Of a stretch of DNA of 64,000 nucleotides, positions 43,371 to 55,300 are shown one piece after another. Source of the DNA: Cornus controversa (Eukaryota; Streptophyta; Magnoliopsida; Cornales; Cornaceae); NCBI GenBank assembly GCA_026545225.1, contig CM048849.1:42432336-42496335 (forward strand), in the 5' to 3' direction. Below the pieces are notes generated by a model. That model ran no database searches, was not told the DNA's origin, and saw only the letters and a program-made list of their open reading frames with translations. Positions within the stretch are counted from its first letter, which is position 1; every line of letters starts with the position of its first letter. The translations under genes were made by a program, and so were the position numbers.

Positions 43371-46300
43371 CTGAAATCAACCATAAATGTGTCAAACAAT
43401 GCAATTAAATCTTGCCTGCAACAAAATCGAAGAATTTCTAACATTTACAGTAATCCCTTTAACCATGCCTAAAATTTTAAAGATCCAAAACAGGGTTAAA
43501 ATTTAATCGTTGTGAAGTAGGATCAGATCACAATATATTAGAAGTTTAAAACTAAAGCACCAACTTAGGTACATACATTTTGTGGCTCAACTTTAAGATA
43601 GAATTTAATAAATCCAAGATGGAATACTCGTCCGAAGTTTAAAAAAATGGACCATAATTTGTTTGCACATTCAATCACTTGGACGCACATCAGAGATGGT
43701 TTTGGATATCATTCTACCACTTTATATTTCTGAAACCGGACTGTATAGAAAAGCTTAACTACTTCAACTAGAAATTAGCAAATTAGTAATTCAGAAACTT
43801 GTTTTTACAAATTCCTCCAATTAAAAGGAAAATGAGGGAAGAATGCAAGAAAAAGGCATATGTACATGAACAATGCACAGAAATGTTATTGGTGTTAGAA
43901 TAGGTGTATTAGGGCATATTTGTGATTAGCTTACCCCACAAGGGTATTTCAGTCTTTTTTAATTCTGTACACTTGTATTTATATACCTAATATTATAGTG
44001 AGAAAGGAATGAGAAATGAAACAGAAACTTTTTAAAACCACATCTTCTTCTCCCTCCTTTGAACCCTAGTTTCAACATGGTATCAGGGCAAGCTGAGATC
44101 AAGGTGTTTGAGATTGATTTCTTGCTGTCGTGTTCATGATCTCAGTTGTTGTTCTCGTTGTATTGTCATTTCAATTGGTCGTCATCGTCACCATCGCAGG
44201 TAGTTCTCATCATCGCCATCACCACCATCGTCGTCGTCGCTACAGTTCATCATTGTCGTCGCTGCGCTGCCATCGTCGTCGGGGTTATATATATATATGC
44301 ACACACACAGTGGTTATCAGTTTTCTTTAAGATCGTACGGTGCTTTGAGGGAGATCGGGTGTGTTTGGTTGTGGATATTAGCAGTCCCAAGTCAGAACCA
44401 AACCTGTTCAGCTGTTCCAACTCTAGATCTACCCGACCCAACCCATCTGGATCAACATGGCCCGACCCAACTGGGTTTACCCTATTTGGTTCGATTGGAG
44501 CAGTTCTCTAACCCAAATTGATTGTGCTGACCTGACCCGATTGAATCACGCCAGTGTCAAGTTCGATTAGTTTGTTTTCCAATTTCTTTCCTTCTCCTCT
44601 CGGCCAGTATCGTCAACCTCACTTCCAGCCAGCTAGTTTCCAGTTAATCAGATCTGATCACCCAGCTTTCAGCCACAGATTTATTCCAGCTACTTCAGTA
44701 TTTTCTAACCATTTTTGTTTGTGTTTGAATGATTTCGTATGGCGACCACTTCTGACTTATTATCTTCCACAACTCCCTTTCACCCTCCAATGACTTCAGT
44801 GAAGTTCAATGGTAAAAATTATGTCTTGTGGGCGAAGTCAATAGAAATATTTCCACAACTCCCTTTCACCCTCCAATGACTTCAGTGAAGTTCAATGGTA
44901 AAAATTATGTCTTGTGGGTGAAGTCAATAGAAATATTTCTGAAAGCAAAAGGCTTTAGTGGTCATCTGGTTAAGGATAAACCCAAAGACAATGATGCTAA
45001 GTTTAGTTCATGCGAAAAACGGGATGCTCAGATTATTTCTTTAATGTTGAGTAGTATTAGCTCCAACTTATTGTATCTGGACACTGCCTAGGAAATATGG
45101 AACCGTCTCAAGCAACTATATTCTGGCACTGGAAATATCACATGCATCAACGAGGTGTGTAAACAATACTTTAGCCTTCAGCAGGGTAACCAAAGTCTAG
45201 AAGAATATTTTTCGAAGGCTATAGGAATTTGTGAGGAAATGAATTGTATCAGCCCATCACTTCTGACATAAAGCAAATGCAACAACAACGTAAGGACATT
45301 AATGTTTTTCGGGTTCTTATAGCGTTGCCGCCTGAGTATGAGGCATCGTGCACAGATTTTGGGGAGTCCTAAACTTCCATCTCCCCCTGATGTATTTTCC
45401 ACACTCCAGCGGGCTACTCTATCTAGTGGCTCTTTCGGTGTACATACTGATAATGGTGGTGAATGTTCAGCGTTAATTGTCTCCAGGATGGACCCAACAG
45501 CTCTCGTGGGGTTGTTGGACACATGGTGGCTGTGACTCTAGAGGGGGGTGTGGCCACGATAAAGTATCAAGATGATGTACTCACTGTGGTCTCTCCAATC
45601 ACACTGAATTTTTGTTGGGATCTTCACAGGAAATTGAAATCATCGGCCTGTGCCAATCAGGTATCCTCTAAAGAGGATGGCTCCAGTTCACCTGCTCCAT
45701 CCACTGGTTCTCACCAGGTTGCTGAGTCTAACATGATCACTATTTCAAGCGATGAATATGCTCAACTTATGTCTCAACAACGGGCAGCCACCTCATCACC
45801 ATAGCTTCCTTCGCCAAATCAGGTAGTACATCTACATGTTTATTATCTTTTGGTCACAGCCCCTAGACTATTGACTCTGGAGCTTTCGACCATATAACTG
45901 GTAGTTCTCACCTTTTATCTGATTTTCACTTTGTTGCTTCTTCTCAAAGTGTTACTCTTGTTAATGGTTCATCAACTAAGATTTCGAGTTTATGAACAAC
46001 TAATCTTGGTTCTTCGATGTCCCTCTCTTCGGTTTATATGTTCCCCAATTCCCTTCTAGTTGATGTCCATTAGTAAAATTACTAAAACTCTTCATTGTTC
46101 AGTTACCTTTTATCCCACATGTTGTGTCTTTCAGTACCTCAAGACGAAGAAGAAGATTGGTACGGAGCATGAAGTAGGTGGGTTGTATTACTTCAATTTT
46201 GAGCACCATCCCAGAGCTCTTGAGTTCCCTTTATCTCCATTTCAATAGCACTGTAGTCTTGGCCACCCGTCACTACCTGTTTTACAGCATCAAGTCCCTA

Positions 46301-49300
46301 TTCTTAATCGTGTTTTGTCTATGTCATGTGAAGCTTGTCAGCTTAGTAAGCATCATTGTGTATCTTTCAAATCTCGAGTTAATAATTGTGTGTCTAGTCC
46401 TTTTCAGTTAATTCACTCCGATGTATGAGGACCAAAAAAGCATATTTCTATTAATGGATTTTGTTATTTTGTGAAATTTGTTGATGATCATTCTCGTATG
46501 ACTTGGTTGTTTTTTAATGAAAGATCGTTCTAAATTATTCTCCATATTTCAAACTTTTCGTAAAGAAATAAACCTCAGTTTTGATTCCCTATTAAAGTCT
46601 TGCATTCTGACAATTCCATAGAATATGCCTCTAATCCTTTTGATACTTATTTTAATGCTAAAGGCATTATTCATCAAACATCATGTACTTGTACTCCGCA
46701 ACAAAAAGGTGTGGTTGAGCATAAAAATCATCATCTCTTTGAAGTGGCTCGTGCACTCTTATTCCCTATGCATGTCCCGAAACGGTTTTGGAGTGATGTC
46801 ATTCTTATCACTTATCATCTCATTAACCGCATGCTATCATTTGTGTTGCAAGGAAAATCTCCCCATTCTGTTTTATTTCTAATTGAGCTTTGTTTCCTCT
46901 TACTCCCCGAGTCTTTGGGTGTGTCTGTTGTGTCCATAACTTTGGACCTGGTTTTGACAAACTTAACTCTCGTGCAACTAAATGTGTGTTTCTTGGGTAT
47001 TCCCGTACTCAGAATGGTTATCGTTGTTACAGTCCTACCCTTCAACGATATTTCACTAGTGCTGATGTCACTTTTTACAAGTCTGTCCCATATTTATCTA
47101 ATTGCAGTTCTCCTATTGATATTACTCCTGAGCCATATTTGCCACCTATTCCCTCATGTCTCCCAGTCTTGCTCCATCTATTGCTCCAACACAGGTTTAC
47201 ACTCGGAGACCCAAGCTATCTACTTTGCCTTATCCATCTTCTTCATAGTCTTTGGATCCAGCATCATCTACGACGTCTAACTCTTTACCTATTGCTCTGC
47301 GTAAAGGTACTCGATCTTGTGTTCTCATCATCCCATTACTAACTATGTCTCATATAATTCTCTATCACTATCGTTTTCATGTTTTTCATCCTAGTTGCCA
47401 GACACCCTTGTTCCTAAGACTGTGCAGGATGCTCTTTCTGATCCAGGCTAGAGGAAAGCAATAGGAGATGAAATGGATGCCCTTCATCGTAATGAAACTT
47501 GGGATCTTGTTCCATTGCCTTCTAGTGCCAAACCTGTTGGTTGTAACTTGTAAGTGGGTTTACACCGTCTTCCTGATGGTTTTATTGAACGTTTAGAGGC
47601 TCAACTTGTTGCGAAGGGGTATACATAGATTTATGGTGTTGATTATGATGAGACCTCTCCTATCGCCAAGATTTCGTCTATTCGTGTTATCATTTCACTT
47701 GCCGCTAATCTTCACTAGCCCTTGTTTCAGTTAGATGTTAAGAATGCTTTCTTACATGGTGACTTAGCTGAAGAGGTCTTTATAGACTAACAACTTGGGT
47801 TTGTTGCTCAAGGGGAGTACCGATACAATGTTTGTCATTTAAAGAAGGCTCTTTATGGTCTGAAACAATCACCGAGAGCATGGTTTGGAAAATTTTATGT
47901 GGCAGCATTAGAATTTGGTCTTTGCAGATGCCAAATAGATCATTCAGCATTTCATCAACATACTGAAGCTGGTTTCAATTTCCTTGTAGTGTATGTGGAT
48001 GGCATTGTTATAACGGGTGATGATTCTACGAGCATTACTAAGTTGAAGGAGATTCTACAGCATCAATTTCATACTAAAAATTGGGGCAAGCTCAAATATT
48101 TTTGGGGAATTGAAGTTGTTAGATAGAAGAAAGGTATTAGTTTGTCTCAGAGAAAATACATGTTGGACTTATAAGAAGAAACAGATCTGTTAGGAGGTTA
48201 GCTAGTTGATGTTCCTATGGGTCCAAATACAAAACTCTTGGCTGATGATGATGATTTATTTGACGACCCTAGCAAATACCGACGACCGATTGGGAAACTG
48301 ATCTATCTCACTATTACTCGGCCGAATATTTTATATGGGATTTCAATTCATGGGAACTCCTAGGGTGCCACATTGGAACGCGATTGATCAAATTATCCGG
48401 TACCTCAAGCGAGCTCCAGGTCTTGGGTTGTTGTATATATCCAATGGGCACCTTAACGTAGAAAGTTTTACAATGCTACCTGGACCGGTTCGCCCTCAGA
48501 CAGAAGATCCACCACAGGATATTACACCTTCTTAAGAGATAATCTAGTTACATGGAAGAGTAAGAAGCAAACAGTTGTAGCACGGTCTAATGCTGAAGCT
48601 AAGACAAGGCAATGGCTCAGACATCTAGTGAGTTGACAGAGTTGCAACATTTTATTGAAGAACTTGCTCTGAAATTTCGAACTCTTCTTCTGTTGTTTTG
48701 TGATAATCGAGTAGCTATCTATATTGCATCTAATCGAGTATTCCATGAGATGACTAAGCATATTGAAGTCGACTGACACTTTATTCAAGACAAAATATTG
48801 AGTGGGAACACCTATACTCCATTTGTGAAGTCTGAAGATCAATTAGTGAATATGTTCACTAAAGGTCTCAATCATAATTGGTTGAAAACTATTTGTTCCA
48901 AGCTGGGATTATATGATATATATTCTCCAGCTTGAGGGGGAGTGTTAGAATAGGTGTATTAGGGCATATTTGTGATTAGCTTACCCCACGGGGGTATTTC
49001 AGTTTTTTGTTAATTTTGTACACTTGTATATATATACACCTAATATTAGTGAGAGAGGAATGAGAAATGAAATAGAAAATTTTCAAAACCACATCTTCTT
49101 CTCCCTCCTTTGAACCCTAGTTTCAACAATTGGAAAAAACCAGTAATGGACTATCTTGTGCCGATATTATGAAGTAAACAGTTGCATCTAAACATGATAA
49201 AAACCTAATTTTTCTTCTTAGCATGACATCGCAAGGACACCTATAGATATAAAGTGTTTTATATGAATAAATATAAAACTGAATGTCGAAGCATAATTAA

Positions 49301-52300
49301 AGTTGCCTTTCCAATCACATTATTTTTTAGGATGAACATACAATCTCCTTTTCTAGTTTCAAGGCTAATACCTAACTTCCTATTATATGGTCAAGTAGTC
49401 AACAAAAACTAGCTCCTTTTCTTCCTTCTAAGCCCAATTCAAGGAAAACCTTATATTTTGGGTTAATTGCAGATAACCCCCTTATACTATTCATTTTTGG
49501 CACTTAACCCCCCTGCTTAATTCTTCGCAGCTAACCCCCTCTTACCATGTATAACAATTGCAACTTACCCCCAGTCGTCACAGAGCTGTTAAAAAAATGA
49601 TGATTTTGTGGTCACGTGGATGCTCATGCTCTGAATTTTTCAAATCAAAAAATGATACTGTATGGAGGGTTATCTTCAAATATTGACATATTTTCATTCT
49701 TTTGATTTTGTTCACTTATTTTTAACCACTAAATTTTCACTTTGATACCTTACAAAAAGCCTCAAGTGGCCACACCTATAATCTCCAGCTATCCACAATA
49801 TCCATAAGATGACCCATAGAATTACAATTACACCCATTAACCCAAAAGAATAAATTAACCAAAATATTGTATTTGAGAGACCAAATAGGGGTCTCTTCTC
49901 CCCCAAAATACCTCCTATTCCTCTCGCGTCACAAACAACACTATAAACAAAGGGGAGTGGCCCTCCAAGCATCTCTGGTCTGGCTCTCCATTGTGCACCC
50001 TCTCCAAGCCTCTAACATGTCCACTGTGGAACACGAGAACACCCAAAAAATACCGAACACTACCAAAAACATAACCTTGACGCCCCTCACCACTGGACAA
50101 TGAAGAAGATGATTCAGTGTTTGCCGGTAATATAAAGCTTCACAAAGTGAGACCAAGCCAGATAATTGGTGCCATCAAATTTATGAGACATCAACTAGAC
50201 ATTCATCAGATCTTGATGCAAGTTAGATGTGGTTAGAGGAATCATTAGAGTCTGAGAATCAATCTTAGAAGTCGCAGGGGTTTCAATTTTGTCTGCCATG
50301 AAGTCAAATAAGGACACCTGCTCTGTGGTGGTGGGCAGGGTTGTCAGCAAGTTCTGTGGTGTTAGGTAAAAAAAAGGTCTGGTATTTGGGTATTAAGGTG
50401 TAGTTGCATAAAACCCTAAAAGGAAAAAAATTAAGGTTTTAAAATTCCTCTCTAGAGAGCTCTGATACCATGAGGACTTCTCTGAAGATAAAGGATAGGA
50501 ATAACTCTCTGTTTTCTGTTCTTCTCCTTGAGAAGGATTTAAATAGTACACGGATAATTACAAAGAAGGAGAGAAATTAAAGGCTAAAAATCAACTCCTA
50601 TAACTATGCTAATTAGTAATTACACATAATCAGCACATGTACAGCTAATTATCTATATATGACAACAGTTATATAGTCAACAGTACAGCTAATTATCTAT
50701 ATATGTCAACTCTTATTCCATCCTCTGCAAAGAAATGATTTATAAGTCATTCTCGATACTACCACTATCAAAAAATATATTACATAAAAGATGCAATCCT
50801 AATACATACTCGAATAATAGGGATGTAGAACACTTACATACAGCACTATGCACAAACAGAGGAGTAAAATTTCAAATTGTCAAATAAAGGGGTTTAAATA
50901 TATTATGACACAACGTCGTCCTACTGAGAAGCGACCTCGAGGAGATGATGCAGCTGAAATAATTTCTCTTTACGGAGTTTAATATTTATGACCTTGCTTC
51001 ATTGGACATTATTGTGGCTAGAGGTAACAATATTACAAAAGGGAGTTTATATTCCAGATAGAAAGTATATAATGGGTTCCTGGATCATAGAAAAAGTTTG
51101 GAGCAAGAGGTCCAGATACAACCATTGATGAACTGCTTAAAAAGGTATAGCTTTATTATGTTCACAAAGAACATCTTTTGAGATAATTGGCTACTGGGTG
51201 GACTTATCTTTCACTCAGACATCCACGTGTAGAATATGCCATGGGCTTTGCAAGTCAGGTTGTGCATGCTTCTAGAACCATTATCTCGAAGTTGTATGTC
51301 TTATCCAACAAGATATAAATATTAGATATAGGTATAATAAGAGGTCTGAGAATTTTAGATATCTTGAAAAACAAAAAAAGAGTGGAATATGGCCAATACC
51401 AGTTATAAAGTAACTGCAGACGTGGGGTATGGTGCCACGAGAAAAAGAATATCTGAGCTAATGTAGCTTAAAGACTTTTTTGAAGTTGAAGTCACTGTCC
51501 AACAAGATCATAACTTATAATCCAGCACCAAAACAAACATGTTGAGGTTTACAATCCCTGATCAAGGAGAAGCTAACTGCAGGCTCCATCTGTACTCCTT
51601 TATTAAAGAGTAAGCAATTTGCATATGGGGGGCATAGCAGGGTAAGTCAACTTTGTGCTATGTGACCAGATTGGCATAGTAGATTTTGGTTCTCCAACTT
51701 AGGATAGTGTTTGCAACGTAATCTATTACCATGTAAATAATGCTTTTAGAAATGACAATATAAACTATTCATTTTCTAATTATTCTTCTCTTCTCTTTGA
51801 TGCTGCTTTCTTCTTGTAAGCCCTACAGAATAAACTGTCAATTATTATCTAGTCCTACAAGGACATATCAGGCCTATTCATACTTCTATAATGGAAAATG
51901 TATCTTTGATTTATAGGAAGAAATTCTGAAGAATCTATATATCCTTGAAAGAATAATAGGTGGACTCATCTACCACTTATGCACACAATCAGGTATCAAA
52001 ATGAGATCCAAGAGTAAATCTATCATTATACACATGCTCCACATAGCATTACACAAAAGCTGGTCAAATACATGTAGCATATTCTGGTATCCACAAGTCC
52101 TCAAATAAGAATGAAATTTGTAAGACACTGAAAAGGTTTTCAGGTTTAGTCGTTGATTCTCAGAGCACAGTTGGTGTCACAAGTTAATATTTCTTTTTTC
52201 AGTACAAAGGTTATCCGTGAAGTTCTTGCCTTGCAACCAACTAAATACACAAACTCACTGATAGGCACAGACAATTTGCAGCAAGAACACTCTCCAACTG

Positions 52301-55300
52301 TTTATTCACTTGATTACAAATGAGTATCAAATCTGACCAAAAGCTCTTTATACCTCAACAATGTATTGGCAATAGGTGTAGCTTGGTGTCTTAAAGCATC
52401 AAGTTCTAGGCAAAATTTGATACCATGAAACAGGAAAAGTGGTAGCTTGGTGATTTAAGCATATAGTAGAAAATTGTCACTTCATTCAAGTAGTAGCCCA
52501 TAGAACCATTCTATAATCATCACCATCATTTCATAACTCGATACAAACCTTAACATGAAAATATTTGAGAAAAAGGAAGCAAAAAGATGTCTTAAAAGAT
52601 TATTAGAATTGTGAAAATTTAGCAAATAATAATATTCAAGAATATGTATTACTTATTTAACACTAGCTTATGGCCGATTCTAAAAAAACACCAGAAAAAG
52701 ATAATAAATAGAAAGGAAAATTATAAATGAAAATATACTCACAGTTGTATTCAGTCCATCCAATAACCTGATTCTCAAGATCATACAAGACTAGCTTATT
52801 TGAGAGTACTAGATCTGCAAACATAAGAAAAATTTAGGACTTAGAAGAATCAAGAAACTCCTGTTCTCGTGGCAAAAATATCATCCATCATATCCATTAA
52901 GCTCTATCATGCTTTCAGCCTAAACTACAGCTAGTCATTGGAACGAAAGATCAAAAACTGATTATCATAACAACAAAAATGTATCATATAATACAAAGGG
53001 CTTGTGGCCCAATGGTATAACCTCTCATCCTCAAAGAGGAGGGGAGGGGTTCGAGCCCTGGTATGGGCAAAAAAGTGTACAAGAGTCCCCCAACTAGGAA
53101 AAAAAAAATGTATCATATAATCTCAGAATGATTGCATCTTTTGAATGGTTTTAACAGTATGTAGAAACAAGAACATGAAAGTTCAACAACTCGACCATCA
53201 GATAAATACAAAATCGGATATTACCATGTAACAGATCAGCACATTTGACCATCGTATGGATAAGAAAATCAAATTTATCATTCAACAAATCTGCAGAGTA
53301 ACACTTGTGCAAAGGATTACTTCATTGGGTCTAATCCGTTATTTTAATTCATTTATTTTTTCTGCGTTTCATTTCCTTTCAGCTTCCACCAAATTCATCT
53401 TCATATGAACTGATTAATGATAGATGCTTCAACAATATGAATATTTAATATTTATTCACTTGTGCAATAAAATTTAGTAGATCATATTTTTTTCCTGATA
53501 AGAGTATATTGAGTATAAAGGCTTTAGAAGCTAGCGACCCAAGAGGGAGCAAACAAGGCCTAAGCCAGAACTAGATACATCTGCACCTGATCATCTAAAT
53601 AGCAGTGAGAGTAACCATTGTCAACATGACCCAAGCAAAATGAAAACAGCAACATGTAGTTTATGGTCAACATGACCCAAGCAAAATGAAAACAGCAACA
53701 TGTAGTTTATGGTCAACATGACCAAAGCAAAATGAAAACAGAAAAATGAACTGTAGTCTATGGTCAACATGACCCAAAAAACAACCAACACAAGAAAAGT
53801 GACAAGATTCAGTCCAAACAACATCTCTATCCATTAGTTAAGAACTCCACCAAGATGGAAAGGTCCTGTAAATTCCAATCTCTTTCAATTTTCCTCATCA
53901 GAGCAGAGTATGAGAGCTTGCTTGAGGCAAGCCTGCTTCTTATGGAACTACTGATCAGATTGATAGTTGACTGATGGGAAGAAGCCTTGGCTCTGAAGGC
54001 TCTTGCATTCCTCTCAAACCATATGAAATACACTGAAGCATTGAGGATCAGTTTGTGAACCATAAAAGCATTGGATTTCCTTGAGGTTTTCCAATGTAAG
54101 GAACACCAACTATGAAGCTGTGCTTAGGAATGTGATTTCTGAACCAAATAAGGTGTGGCCAAATACACAAGGGAGCTAGTGGTAGAGAAGCTCCGACATT
54201 CTCTCGGTTGGATCAGTTCCTGATCTCAGGAGATTGGGAGGAGAGATTCCCGGATGTGGCTTAGGTGGCGCTGGCAAGGCTATGTCAGATCATGTCCCAT
54301 TGTTACTGGATTGTGGGGGCTTGAGAAGGAGAAAAACGCCTTTTAAGTTCGAGAATATGTGGCTTTGGGCGGAAGGGTTTAAGGAGATGGTGCAACGATG
54401 GTGGATTGGTTATGAGGTTTTGGACAATCCAAGTTTTGTGCTTGTCGGGAAACTACGTAGATTGAAGGACTACCTGAAGAAGTGGAATAAGGAGACGTTT
54501 GGTAATCTTGAGGGGAGGAAGAACAGGATTGTGGGAGAGAGCGGATTTAGATAGGAAGGAGAGCTTAGAGGGCTTGGGGGAGGAGGAAATATTGAAAAGG
54601 AAGGATTATAAGGCGGAATTTGAGGAGATTGTTGTAATAGAAGAAATTTCATGGAGACAGAAATCCCAGACTTCGTGGTTAAAAGAGGGGGACAGGATTA
54701 CGAGATTCTTTCATACGATGGACAATGCTCATAGGAGGGGTAACCATTGGGAGGATCAAAGTTAATGGAATTGTGCTGAATAAAGAGAAAGAGGTGGCGA
54801 GAGGTGTGACTTCATTCTATCAGCGGATGTACAGGGAGACTGTGGATTGGAGACCTCTTCTAGGGGGTTTGGAGTTTGACATGATTTCTGTAGAGGATAA
54901 GGATCGATTGGAGAGGCCATTTGAGGAGGAGGAGGTGACCTTTGCTCTACAGTGTTGCCAGGGGGATAAAGCACCGGGTCCAGATGGTTTTTCTATGGCA
55001 TTCTTTCATCATAATTGGGAGGTGGTGAAGAGAGATGTGTTGGCAACTATTTATGCTTTCCATGCGCATGGAAACTTTGAAAAGTCTATGAATGCTACTT
55101 TCATTGCTTTGATTCCGAAGAAGAGAGGGGCCGATGACATTCGAGATTTTAGGCCCATTAGTTTGGTGGGGAGTATCTACAAGATCATTGCCAAAATCCT
55201 AGCAATAAGATTGAAGGACATGATGGATGGAATCATTTCTGAATCGCAAAATGCCTTTGTTGGAGGTCGTCAGATTCTAGACTCAGTTTTGGTGTCTAGT

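Larger units (their letters stand above)
43893..49128 (+). mobile_element. Complete but inactive Ty1/copia element B, target duplication ATTGG
   Basis: Two LTRs (43893-44077 and 48943-49128) are flanked by identical ATTGG pentamers (43888-43892 and 49129-49133). A primer site follows the first LTR and a polypurine tract precedes the second. The interior has gag, integrase, reverse transcriptase and RNase H with many stops. It lies in the last intron of the aspartic protease gene, antisense to it. The LTRs differ by about ten substitutions and three short indels, so the insertion is old. Confidence 0.96.

Noticed and set aside
44130-44520. Overlapping Ser/His/Arg-rich frames
   Set aside because: They come from TCATCG-type simple repeats in the leader of copia B, between primer site and gag.
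52993-53064. Possible tRNA gene
   Set aside because: A and B boxes are present, but the acceptor and anticodon stems do not form a proper cloverleaf. The copy has an A tail and a 14 bp target duplication, so it is a SINE.
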